From positions 35,163,217 to 35,227,216 of the forward strand of contig CP141139.1 of assembly GCA_035236585.1 (NCBI GenBank): a DNA stretch of 64,000 nucleotides. The letters run 5' to 3'. Both the position numbers and the translations under genes were made by a program. Shown here piece by piece: positions 52,199 to 64,000 of this stretch. Within the stretch, counting starts at the first letter, position 1, and each line of letters begins with the position of its first letter. Under the pieces are notes generated by a model. It was not told the origin of the DNA. It saw only the letters and a list, made by a program, of their open reading frames with translations, and made no database searches. The DNA comes from Warburgia ugandensis. Lineage: Eukaryota; Streptophyta; Magnoliopsida; Canellales; Canellaceae.

Positions 52199-54560
52199 TC
52201 ATGGGAAAAAAACCTTAAAGCTGTTTTTTAGAAATGTGCTTTGAGAGAGATGTCATGATTTTTCTCTATTTAAGAAAATCTTTCTAAGGTTGTCCAAGCC
52301 TCTGAGATTGAAAAACATTATTTTTTCTACTTGCAATTTCAGAAAATGTGATTTAGGAGGTATCCAAAAGGTATCTCATAAGTTCAAAATTTTTCAATAT
52401 GCTTTAAACATAAAAGCAAGGGCAAACTCATCAACTTAGAGTAAATTGCAAACATTTTTTTATAAAGAATTTCTAACATTTAACATTTTGGCAAATAGGA
52501 AAACTTAATGAGTATTTAGCATATATTTAATAATCAGGAAATATATTGGTAGAAATTCTAGCATATATAAATAGGTGCTTGACTGTAATGAGATTTTAAT
52601 GAAACTTCTACGTTTTTAGGAAAAAGAAAACAAAAAATAATCAACCTTTCAATTTGTGCTAGACTACCTTTTCCTTTCCTTCTAGAAAATTAATTGAAGT
52701 AGCATTTGCTAGAGTTTTGTAATAAATTATTTTTTATTTTTTAACAGTCAATTTTCAAACCCTATGTCATTTCTTCTAAGGAAGCTTATTGTGTTTTAAT
52801 GGAAAGAAACGGCATTTCATTTCTTATCAGAAATGCCATTTGAGTTTCCATAGATGAAAAACATCACTTGCTAATACCATCTTTTCTGAGAGGCATTAAT
52901 CTACTTCTTCTTATTTTCTCTTTGAGAAAATCAATGGGAGTTCTTTCTTTTTCCACGGGCATACGATAAAAAATTTTGATAAATTATTTTTTCTGATGTT
53001 TACTTTTTCATATTTTTTTTGTTATTTAAATTCTTATCGATAGGATGCTCTTCTATAATCCTTTTGGTCACTCTGGTGCCTCCAAAGGATTGTTATATTA
53101 TCCATATGCCAAAGATGGTCTAGCAGGCGAGGTTGATTTTCTAAAATTTACTAACAAATAAAGGTATCATTGAAAAGATTCACAATACATAAGATAATAT
53201 ATTGTGAGAAGAAAGATTAGAAATCCCAAGGAAAAATAGGATAAGATAGTTGTTGATCTCGCAAATGTGTGATGAGTCCAGCTCTAAAACGAAATTAAAA
53301 CAAAGTGGATCCCTATAAGGTGTATGCACATAATATGCCATGCATATGATAAGCAGGGCATTTTTTGAAGCACAGGCCCATCTCCCACATTTTTTAGTGA
53401 TTCATTTCATGCATCGGACTTGAGCTCTCCACAAGATTGTAGGGGGCACTTCAAGTGGTACTCAACAAGGAATGCCTTATTGTAAACACTATCAAGACTT
53501 CAAGGGGGAAGGTCCACGTTAGGGTGATCCATTGGAAGAGATTTTTTACACCCCATCTTAAGAGGAGAATCCGATGAACCAAATGAATCACTTAGAAAAT
53601 GAGGATAGGCCCTGCACACCAGCTTATGATTTGCGTAGCAGACTGCTCATCCACCCGTACAGGGACTAAAACAACGTGTGTGGATGTTCTTTCTGCCCCT
53701 TTTCTATTCAACCATTTACCTTAAAATGGATGTCAGAGAACGTAGCTCGGAAATGGCCGAAAGTAGATACAATAAAAAGAGCTTCCTCTCTAATTTCACT
53801 CGTCGCATAATATTTCAGATTCCACGGGTTCAGGGTTTAGACGGAAACCTACCACATTAAGCTGGCCTTTTTAGTCTTTCTATGGTGTACGTGACCAAGT
53901 GATCCTCCATAAGGAATGAGAGAGTCGTGCCAACCTTTAATCCATATGTTGCCTATCAATTACTAATCTCTCAGAAATAATGAAACTAAAGATTGGGCTT
54001 CCAAGAGTCAGTTCCTATTTTCCTTTCTCATTTATGTTGTACGTGATTAAAGAGCTTGAATTCTTGAGACTGCCCAACTCACTCGCAATTAGAGACTCCT
54101 CCCTACCAAACAAGGTGGCAGTCAATGCTTTGATGACCAACACCCAAAATTCCATGGTTCTTCTAGCATTCAGCGTTTGGACAGACCCATCTACCGATGA
54201 CACACATCCATTTGCCATGGTGCCCAATGGGGAATATGATGTGATCTCAGAACATAGTTCTCTGTGATCTATGCCAATTCGAGCGACTGATTTTTTGGAA
54301 TGGTGACTGTCGCTCGACAACCCATAAAGCTAGACAATACCTTCGAAGGGGAAAATGTAGGAAAAATAAGCCTAACCATTGCAGTGCCAGAAGTTGGTGA
54401 GTCCCAAAGTGTCACATGTCATCCCATGTTTCTCTGCCTGTCTTTTACTGAATCAGAAACTCACCATCCCCACAGCGACCTGAAGCAAGGAGTACCACAC
54501 GTAATATTCAACACCACGTGACCCTCGGCCGAGGGCATTGTATAGGGGAAGTTGTCAATA
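52199..54560. other. Intergenic, no gene recognised
   Basis: AT-rich to about 53.0 kb. From about 53.4 to 54.5 kb composition is more even, with overlapping open frames on both strands (53980-54267 plus, 54015-54320 minus, 54300-54521 plus). None reads as a family I know. A ccacgtgac G-box/ABRE-type hexamer lies near 54520 but no gene start could be tied to it. Confidence 0.5.
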
Positions 54561-54963
54561 GCGTAGAGCCATGGATGATAAAACAAAAACAAACAGGTGT
54601 CACCTGTCCATAAGTAGAAACTCAAGCCCTCTTGGTCCAGGGGCAGTGAACTCCAAGAGTTCCATAGTCATAATTCAGAAGAATCAGGGTTATTAAACTA
54701 AATGTTTTTCATTTATATTAAAGTGCACTCGAAGACCAAGGGAGTGAAAATTCTTGTTAAACGGCAGTCAATTACGTGCGTTTTGTGATTTGCAACTGAT
54801 ACAACTAATGCACGTTGATCCTTTCACAAAGAAAGGTTGCAGAAACCACCAGTCATGCTCGTGCTTGCAGTTCTCCCTGCCAAGAAATTAAGCAAATGAA
54901 GAAATGCAGGTAACAAGAAGATTCCTGCCAACCATCCAACGTATATTCGAGTCGTCCCATGAT
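54561..54963 (-). other. Downstream region of STE24, including probable 3' untranslated sequence
   Basis: It lies directly after the STE24 stop codon on the minus strand and has no coding signal. A near-consensus poly(A) context (AATATAAA on the minus strand, about 54.71 kb) is possible, but the transcript end cannot be fixed from sequence alone. Confidence 0.45.
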
Positions 54964-57900
54964 TTATTCAGTTTTCTTGTCAGGTTCATCAAGAGCCGCT
55001 AGTCTTTCAACCAAAGGGGGATGTGAATAGTGGTACGCCGAGTACCATGGATCAGTGTTCATTGCTGATAGATTCTCTTCCTGAAAACCATTGGATGTTT
55101 AATTACTCAAAGCAGGAAAAGAACAGCAAACAAAGTAAATGAATGCTTCTCGTAAACCAAACAATAAGCATAGGATACTGATCGCGAAGTCCTACACTGG
55201 ACTTGCAGAATATTCATTTCGCTGCTAAACACCGACTTTCTGATAAATGACAATCAAAAGCAAAATATATGTAAAACATCGGAATAACCACGCACCTGCA
55301 GTTTCACAAGTCCTGCTCGAAGTGCTTTAGCATAACCAAGCTTATTTGCAAAAGCATCAGCCTACAAAAGTTTTGATTGGAGTCAAAACTAAGCAACTAC
55401 CAAAAGAAAGGGAAAAAAAGCTCAGATTACTGATGGGAACACCTGAGACTAAGGTTTCAACTTTATGTACCTGAAACTCAAAAGCTCGACTGACAAGATT
55501 TAGACCAAAGCTTACAAGGTGCTGGAGAGGGATTACAGTGTGCTGCAAACAAGAACTGCCTCAGAAACACATGGCATGAGCAGCCAAAAATGTACTTGCA
55601 TATTACGTTTTTTCCAATATTGAAAGATGACAGCCAAACAACAACAAATAGGACTACGCCAACAAGGCCTAAATAAGTGAATAGCACATCCAACAACTAC
55701 ATAGCCAAATAAAGGATTAGCCTTGGCAGAGTACATAAATCTTCCACTTGACATTATAAGATTAGTCTAGGCAACTTGCAGCCCAGGATAAATAGAAAAA
55801 CTTGCAGAATATTTGGAAATTATGTAAGCTAATTTAGATTCCAAATGTTAAACATTAGAAACAGCAGAGAGACATGGAAATTTTGCATGTTGAGAAACTA
55901 AAGGCACATAAACTCGCCATCAATGTCTAGTAAAGATTCAGTCAAAATACGACCATCACATGCAAAAGAGATGCTATGTTGAAACAGCATGCATTAGGTT
56001 GCAAATAATGATATGCATTGATATGCATGCATTTGTGCAGATTTAAAGATTGGCTTTATATTAGCATACAAGTGGAAACAAGAACCAAGAAATGGGTATA
56101 ATAATCTCTACAATTTCTCAGCTTCGTGATCAGAGAAATTCCAGCAGAGACACATCATATAGAGCAGAATGGCACCCTCAGTGCCACGACTTGATGAGAT
56201 GATTTCTACAGGTCACTCAAAGGTATATAATAACAAGCCCTAAAAGCACGGGCATTTTCAAGTTAATCAGTTGTTCAGAAACAAAATAAATAGCCAGTTG
56301 ATTGCAACTTGCATTTTGTTAACAGTGAAATACAGAGCTGTCCAAAGATAGCACAATTTGTTATTAATTTAATTTGAGATACTGCCACGAGGAAGCAGAG
56401 AGGCAGGATAATGTACAAAACATCAAACCAAATTACATTTAAGCAGAGTGGGTGGGAGCAGTTATAGGCATCCAAAGTCTTAGTAAAATTTTTGAATCAT
56501 ACCTGAAAAATAATAAGCCCAATAAGTACCGGTTGTGTGTCAAACCCAAAACTCTGAAACAGATCCTTTGAGTTCCTCACAAGAGTATATCCGCCAAATT
56601 GCAGAAATGTCAGAATCTGCAATCACATGTAAAGACCAGATTAACAAACTCCAGTAGTAATATATGCAACTAGTACAATAGATCAGTTTCTATATTCAAT
56701 AGATACACATCATAGGAAAATGCAAATCATTAAATAGCTGCTTTTGGAGTCAATAGTAATGGAAAGTAGTTTTAGACGACTTGAACAATGCTACTTTAGA
56801 GGACAAGAAGTGCAAGTCAAAAATATCAGCAAATTCTCCCTAAGAAACTACAAGCTAAAATTGAAGTTGCTTGATACCAATGAATCAACATAAAACAGGA
56901 TCAGCAGATTACTATTCTGAATGGTGAGAAAAAAATAGCAGTATTCAGACCATATCATTAGAAACTTTGAGCATATTTCAGTAACTAGCTTTATTTTTCA
57001 AATACAAAACCAGTATGATTAAAATGATCACTGAGTACATGGTTAGAAAGTTCCCAATGGAGTAAATTCCATGTGGCAGATCCTCTCATGAAATCATGAA
57101 AATGTTGTCCCAAAAATCAAAATAACAAATGTATGCACCTTCCATTGGATTATGTCACACAATCCTGACAATATGTGGTCCCTGCCAAAAGTTTCAACCA
57201 AAAGTATCTAGGGAATCAGTCTCTAGTTATTAACTATTTACCTAGGTTTACAAGTGTAGCTGGGAACTGCGTGTGCCTTTTAACAGCACGCATAGGCCTA
57301 GATTTTAGGTGATATAAGCCATTCATCATATAAGTCATGTCCTAGATAGGCTAGGCACAAAAATCATGACGACTTTCTAACTACCATTTTTTAGTTGTAA
57401 AAAATCAATGGTCATGATTTTAAAAGAGAAGCAGCATGTGCAGAGATCATCCAATGGAAATGATTTTTGGTCCATAGCCCACCTTGGACATGAACTAAAT
57501 GATGAATGGCTTGGATTCACCTAAACTCTGGGCATGCAACGGCATCTATTCCATACACCTCCATTTACCGGCCCTCTATATTTATAAATCTAATTGAATC
57601 AAAATATTAATTTAAAAGCTACTCTACAAAGTGCACATGTTGCTTGAGTTGCCTCTTCACTGCTTCATCTCAAAGGTATGTTAACCAAGAATGTCACCAA
57701 TGCTCATTCATTAGTTCAAGTACTAAAAATCCAATCCTCGTGTGCAAAAGGCCAAGCCCCTTGTGCTCTCCATGTCCCTTCTGCTGAGAGTGACTCTATT
57801 GCCTTATCTTTCTATAATTAAGGGAGTTGTCTAGTCAAACCCTAACCATTCACCGTTCCCTGCAAAAGGATAGTTTAATGATCCAGTAATGAAGCCATCC

Positions 57901-60900
57901 CTACCACGTGCAGATTACTTTTCTGCTCATGTCATGATAGCTTACCTAACTCTTTCTCATTTCAATCCTTCATTACCCTATTTTCTGATCACTCAGAAAC
58001 TCGTTTTGAATGTTAGGACTTCAGATAAAGTATAATTGGCCCCATTTAGATTTGAGCAAGTTTAGTTGTCCTCAGTTCAGCACCTTAAGAAGCACTTTGG
58101 TTCGCATGCTACACAAGCTTAAAGCACTTAATTGTTATTCTGTAGTGCAAAAAGTATCACTCATTTCAAAGTAGATAAAGGAAGAGATGGCTAAGTGGAC
58201 AGAACAGAGGAGGTTTTCTGGAGGCAGCATTAGAATGTGTGACATTTTAGGGCAATTTTGGTGAGTTTACCTATTTACTTGTGTCTATGTAAAATACATG
58301 CATGGAAACAAGTTCTTATTAATAACAGCATAATTCAAGTCCATCATGACTTCCTCTCTTCTCCAGGGTTTTCTACAGCCCAGGGCTTGAATGCCTTGTA
58401 CTCGTGTGGACTTCATAAACAGTAATGCAGAAAAGAACAGCAGGGGCAGCCTTTGCACTTGCATATTTTGATGCACTATCTCTCTGTAAATGCAGTAATG
58501 AATTGAAGTGAAGAAAATGGACTGGAGATGTTTCCTTGGCCCACTGTTCAATTCTTATGGGAATAGGTCATCCAAGTTAACGACAAGAGGCCTGAGCCAA
58601 GGGACCCTTGCATCCTTCCTTTTCCAACTACCATCTGAACCTATAGTTTAAGGCAGCATATATACAGATTTAGCACATTCCTTTCAAAGAACAGGGTAGA
58701 ATTGATGTGAAATGAGCATGTTGAACTATTCTACAGTTCAAGCATATAGTTTTACTAGTCCATAGCCTTCACCAATCACCGAGGTTCACCGTATAAATCA
58801 TTTCGAAATAGAGAGATGAAACTCATTTTATCAAGTAGTTGCTTAGATGCATAGCGACCCCAACATGATCTGCTGGATACTGGATATGCCACTTCAACCC
58901 TTAGTTGTCTATTTAGATACCGTGCCAGCCAGTACAACATTACTACTGTTTCAGTCTCAAATTTGGTATACAAGTAAAAACAGAAAACTGGAATAATAGC
59001 AGCCAGTACCAGTCGTACCAGCCAACAAGTTAAGGGTCTTTTGGTTTTTCCTCATACTAATCCCACTTAACCACTATTTAAGGGAAAAAAGTAATGGGCA
59101 CAAGGGTAAAACATCTTCATCAAAATATGGCTCACTTATTGCCAACAGATCACAAATTTCAAAGACAGGAAATTAGAAATGATGGAGCATTTTAGCTCCG
59201 GACTACAGCATACCTGCACAGCAATGAACGAGTACATTGTATGATTGAGTTTCCAGTGCCCCAGTTCATGAGCAATAACAGCAACTACCTCCTCCTCATC
59301 TTTGCACTGCCAATAATTAGTTCTTAACAACATTGAAGAAGTTTCACTACTCAATGGCTAAACAACATCAGAAGTACATGGAATAAATATCAGAAGCACA
59401 AGCACTAAAATATGTTGCCATTAGCTTCAAACAGTAACTAGTAACTCGAAAATGAAGTGGAAGGATTGAAGATTCAAAAAAGCAGAAAAAAAATATACAT
59501 GCTATTCTCTGTTCTCATCCTGGAATACCAAGAGAAACTAAAACTTTATAGTATCCTTTACTTCATTAGGGTAAAAAGAGTAAATTATTAAGAAAACATA
59601 ATAACCGCCCCCTAATCGGGATAAGGTCTTGATGATGATGATTAAGGAAACATAATAAAATTTAGACCAGCTTAAATCGTTAGTATATCCTAAAAAGTGC
59701 ATGCTGCAGGTAAAATGTTAAATTATGCTACGTTCATAACAGGCCACGGGATTAAGTAATCCCAAGGTGCAGCTTTAATGAATGTTACATAGCAGTTGAT
59801 TCAACAATCAGACCATTTCTACCACAGCATATTGTTCAAGCACTTTAAGGTTCTTGGTCTAAACAGATAAAACCATTGACAATTTCTAAATATAATGATA
59901 TCCAAATATCCTATCCTCGGGAGGTAAACTTGAACAATTACTGATGTTCTCCTGATGGCAGATTCGTCTTTTCAGAGGATGATAAAATTCTTGCAAGCAT
60001 ACAAATTGAGCCATCATTCTCCTACCCCCACACCAAAAACATAAAAAATAAATAAATAAAAAGAGCCTACAACTTGAGCTCAGTGGGTCTTCGAAAGTGA
60101 AACAATTTGCAGAAGATATTGGTTATTTTGGATAAGTAGAGGTAAAATTGTCGCCCTGCCTTTCCACTTTCACATGGACATAGATGCGCAAAGAAAAATG
60201 AACTGAAGAAGAGGAGAAAGAACAACGAGTAGAAAACCTGTAACCTCTCCACTCTACCATTCTTCTAAGGCCCCACGATAGGAGAATTTTAAAATATTGT
60301 TCTTCACAATCATCGAAACACTCTCCCTCACATCCACAGCCATGAAGTGCTCCCCTCATAAATGGACTATACCATTTTTCTTGATGTTTCACCGGAATCA
60401 GAATCAACAGTTGTCATCTACTTGGCATAACTTTAATTGCCGTATGGGTTTCCTGATTCCTCACCGAGATGTCTTTGTGGTAACATAATCACAATTCAGA
60501 CCATCTTAGCAAAGTGGACAAGAAAAAAGGACTTTCTGCTGCGAGGATCATGCACTTCCTCCAAGACTGCCAATAGAATGTGAATTATTAATTCTTCCAG
60601 TCAATCACCATACACTAGGATGTACAAGCCAACTGTATTTTTAAAAGAGACAATTTCTTCGCACCATTTCAACCAGTTGCATAGTGAAAAGGGGGGTGAC
60701 CAGTTGGCCGTAGAATATGTACGAAGGATCCATTGTTTTATTTTGATTTTCTTTCCTGTTTCAGAATACCTCCGGATCAAGCTGATTTATTACTTCACAC
60801 TTTCTAGCTAGAAGCCATCCGGGTCAGAGAGCAAGTTTTAATTTTTCTCCTCATAATATTTAGATGCAATAAAGAAAGAGAAAGAAAAACAAACCATTTA

Positions 60901-62591
60901 GCGGCATTTTACAGTAAATTTGCTAAATGTGCACATAGGTGTTTAATACAGGCAAGCACTTACAAGAAAGAGCTCTCTTGAATTCCTGTACCATTGGACT
61001 CCCATGGAGTAATTTCCTATGATGATCTTAATGGCTTCACAGATTTTGATTGTGTTAACGAATTCAGAGATACTAGCTAATTCACTGGGCCAAGAACTCC
61101 AAAAGATTCTTTGAACAGGCTAAGCCAAAACTTCTTCCACATATCCTTCAAAGAGAAGGTGGTTAGAGACCAAAGAAATTTTAACTATTGGAACTAGGGC
61201 CTTCCAAGTTAGCTAAACATTGGAGTCCCCAACACAAAGAACACCTTAAAGAGTAAATATCTTGTTAACCAGTATTGTACTCTTAATCCCTTTAGATTTA
61301 GTGTTCAGTAGGGTTGTCCTACATCACTTTGCTGCTCATATAGCAAGCTTGCAGACATCAGTCTGTCTCCTAAGACGGTCAAAATTGCAAGTGCAAGATA
61401 CAGAACCTAATCACTTTCCATAGTTTGTACCTTACAGTTTGATTTGATTTATTTCACATCACTAACATATATATTCAATCTCAAAGAAATATTGATCTCC
61501 AGATGAAATAAATAAACCTCTTGCACCATGTCCTGCAAGTATGAGTGTAAGCGCCACGTCATACAAAAGTGAGTATATTTACCACTTCCCACATACTATT
61601 CTCATGAAGTTACCCTATTAATGCTTATCTAATTTATTGATTTTTGCATGATTACATGCTTGCAAATCAGTCTTTGGCATCTGCTCATCTGATGCTGCAT
61701 TCCTGTTGGCAGAAAAGCTTCAAGCCTACCAATCTTGTGCTCATGACTGCACTAGTTTGTGCCAAACCAATATAATGCCAGTGTAAGACATCAGCAATGG
61801 CATATACCAAAAATAAAATAAAATATTTCAGAAAAGCATTTTAAAAATTAGAAGAAACATTAATCCATGAATGGTCCTGATCACCCTAAACTATGACCAG
61901 TGTGTACTTCTACTCATTAATATAAATTCTGAAATACAAAAAATTCAACCTTTTGACAAATTGACTCTGTCATTATCGATAAAAGGAGGCTATGCCCTTA
62001 ACCAGTTTTAAGAAGTGAGAGTGTGGCTATCATCAGAATGGTAGGTTTTACTTTCTTTATCTTTTCACTGTATTTATTGATTTCCTTCTTCATATGCAAA
62101 TAACTAGCAGCTACCCATAACACCCAGAAATCTCCTTTCCCAGCACCACATGCCATAAAGAAGTCATTACCAAATTCAAACTCAAACTCAAATCTGGTAC
62201 TGTTTTATGTCAGTCTGTAGAACATGAAGTCAGCACCAAGCAGCTAAGTCAGAACCAGCAAGTTAAGGACCTGTATAGGCGGTTACACAGATACCAAATC
62301 TAGGATGTTTCCTTTGTATCGGTTGTCAACTGGTATTGAGAATTTTGGCCTATCATTATGGAATTGATAACTTGACTATAAAAGACATAACTTTGTTTTC
62401 ATGTTTGTATTGGTGAAAGATCAGACCACTATGTCCTCACATATTTCATTCTAGCATCCTGGTCCAAAGGTCCAGCTGAATACAAGTAAATGAATAAGGC
62501 AACTTATCCTGAAGGAGCAGCCGCGTACCTGTTGAAGTAATGTGTCATAGAGAACAATGCGCTTGTTGTTAAAAAATCCATACATATATGC
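54964..62591 (-). CDS. STE24: CAAX prenyl protease 1 (STE24/FACE1), C-terminal six coding exons; 5' part outside the window
   Basis: Zinc metalloprotease (peptidase family M48) of the ER membrane. In the family it removes the C-terminal tripeptide of prenylated CAAX proteins. Coding exons in transcript order, minus strand: 62529-62591 (AYMYGFFNNKRIVLYDTLLQ), 59214-59306 (HELGHWKLNHTMYSFIAVQ), 56503-56616 (LTFLQFGGYTLVRNSKDLF), 55471-55542 (HTVIPLQHLVSFGLN), 55296-55361 (ADAFANKLGYAKALRAGL) and 54964-55080 (NTDPWYSAYHYSHPPLVERL), ending TAA at 54964-54966. All are phase 0 with GT-AG borders, giving about 174 residues of a usual 420-odd. HELGH is the HExxH zinc site; the third ligand Glu lies in FEFQADAF, split across two exons. 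The C-terminus KKTE fits a KKXX ER-retrieval signal. Introns of 3.2, 2.6 and 0.96 kb hold little except a 36-bp LINE insertion at 59605. No break was seen, so it is probably functional. The preceding exon (VDGSTRSSHSN in the family) is not in the window. Confidence 0.96.
59605..59640 (+). mobile_element. 36-bp RTE LINE 3'-end insertion
   Basis: ccccctaatcgggataaggt and cttgatgatgatg match the reverse complement of the RTE LINE 3' end at 7316-7375 (..cccctaattgggataaggt, cttgatgatgatg..). It is flanked by an 18-bp target duplication, attaagaaaacataataa (59587-59604) and attaaggaaacataataa (59641-59658), with one mismatch. It is an extremely 5'-truncated but otherwise regular LINE insertion in a STE24 intron. 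Confidence 0.85.
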
Positions 62592-64000
62592 CTGCAAATT
62601 CGGACAAGGATCAATGAAGGATCATAATATCAATGCATTAAATACACATGAAACTATCAGTACCGGTCAGATGTGTGAATGAGCTAAAGTTGTGTGGTTA
62701 GAGATCAATTTAACCAATGTCAAATCTCTATCAGAAAGACTTACAAAATTGTTTACTAAGAGGAGAATAAAATAAGGATCTCAAATAGTGTGACGTGATG
62801 AGGCTGATACCAGAACTTTCTACACAGCATCAATGCCAAGCTTCTCTGTTTCGTTTTTGAACAATCTTCAAAAGTTTGTTAAGAAGAAAAATGAGGTGGA
62901 CGGAAAAGACTAAGGACACCAATACAAAAAGCAGCAGGAGTGATGTCTCCCAAGGATTTCAAAAATGACCTAAAGTGGGATTCATTTTGCCACAACAGGT
63001 AATCCATGGAAAGAGCCCATCACATTCTTAGCCTCCCACACCATGCGCTGAAAGAAGGTCCTCAGTAACCAACAAGTAAACATAAATATATTGTGACACA
63101 TTAACCAATCTTCACTAAATATTCAGATCCTAAACTTTCAAGGTTGTTAGCATTCCCATCTGCAGACCATAGATCACTACACATGGAGAAAGACAACCCT
63201 AAGATTTGAAGAAAGGAAAAGACCTGAACTGCAGCATAATCTTGAAGCCTGAACTGCTAGAGAAGTCAATCTCATAAGACCCAAAGGTGTCCAATCACTT
63301 GACCAATGCCAAACAAGCTGGTTAGTAACTGAATAACATCTAAATTAAGCTTTACATGCATCAGGGGTACTGCCACTTGTTTGGAGCGGAAATTCTTTTG
63401 CTGATCCCATTCAGCATCTACTTAGTCATTATCCCAGAAGCCTCTGAACTCCTTCACTCTATACTTTTTAACCTGAATGTCTTTTCTACCTGCCTCACAT
63501 ACACAACTCATTGTGAATCCTGCAATTATATACAGTCAGTCTGTCCAAATAACACACCCCATGGCTAAGAGTCCAATGTCAAATAATTCTTCCCCTCCAC
63601 CGTACCAGAGGACACCCCACAAACATAATCATATCACTAACTCTAAATTGGAGCTGATGGGCCAGAACCAGAAACAAAGGATAATTGCTATGTCCGAAGA
63701 TGAGAACATTCCATTTTGCATCCCAGAAAAAGATAATGATGAAGGAGAGGGACCATTGTCAGAAATCTTCCAACCCTATTCAACAGAAAGCAGAAACTCT
63801 ACTGGAGCACAGAAAATACAACAACCTTTCTCACAGGTTCAGTGGCCTCAGTCCTCTCCTCAAGGAACCTATAGTAAGACCAAACAGAGGGTAAAAGAAT
63901 GAAAGGAGAGAAGGGAGAAAGGGGTGGAGGCCTCTTCATAATCACAAACCTATGGAACTAGAAACACCTATACATCCACATTTTCCAAACCTAGACCGCT
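62592..64000. other. Upstream intron of STE24 (to window end)
   Basis: No further STE24 exon is seen. A plus-strand open frame at 63477-63902 (..SEDENIPFCIPEKDNDEGEG..) is antisense to the gene's direction. It has no recognised motif and is probably chance. Confidence 0.6.

Noticed and set aside
53980-54521. Overlapping frames on both strands as a small gene upstream of the STE24 stop side
   Set aside because: No recognised domain, no splice logic, and the two strands compete over the same bases.
63477-63902. 141-codon plus-strand frame as a gene
   Set aside because: It lies antisense in the STE24 5' intron region, has no motif, and reads as low-complexity polar sequence.

Overview
This is nuclear DNA from a flowering plant. 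The supporting signs are a split gene with GT-AG introns that matches plant STE24, plant Ty3/gypsy chromovirus-type retroelements with Met-tRNA primer sites, an RTE-clade LINE, Au-type tRNA-derived SINEs, long CT microsatellites and a large AT-rich non-coding fraction. Species cannot be read from the sequence. There are no bacterial operons, CRISPR arrays or free-standing tRNA/rRNA genes.

Layout. 1-6234: two long diverged copies of a degenerate CCCAG-rich repeat, each made of two related sub-units; the long C-rich 'ORFs' here are not genes. 6235-10792: a host leader-like segment, then a decayed host coding sequence (protein not recognised) split by a full-length 3.07-kb RTE LINE with a 16-bp target-site duplication. 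10822-14174: an LTR-like block with a degenerate tandem array. 14861 to about 38.8 kb: a nested stack of LTR retroelement fossils. The outer Ty3 element lies on the minus strand. It is interrupted by a complete-looking inner element (17460-26142, two LTRs, 5-bp duplication), by a rearranged LTR mosaic (26699-29966), and inside its own LTR by a 4.9-kb solo-LTR-like block (31636-36512). 39770-40533: four exons of a decayed kelch-repeat gene. 40811-42826: another LTR fragment, followed by a LINE zf-RVT scrap. 43-54.5 kb: mostly intergenic, with three Au SINEs, one MITE-like element, two long CT tracts and an F-box-like pseudogene. 54964-64000: the last six coding exons of the CAAX prenyl protease STE24 gene on the minus strand; the 5' exons lie beyond the window.

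The only gene that looks intact over the part seen is STE24: all six exons are in frame, with canonical splice sites, the HELGH zinc site and a C-terminal KKTE. The rest is a record of transposon accumulation around three broken host coding sequences. The observations most worth checking are: a 36-bp LINE insertion with its own target duplication inside a STE24 intron; a hairpin kept at a similar place in four LTR families although its sequence differs; the unrecognised pseudogene split by the LINE; and the duplicated CCCAG-rich block. I found no convincing new molecular system.
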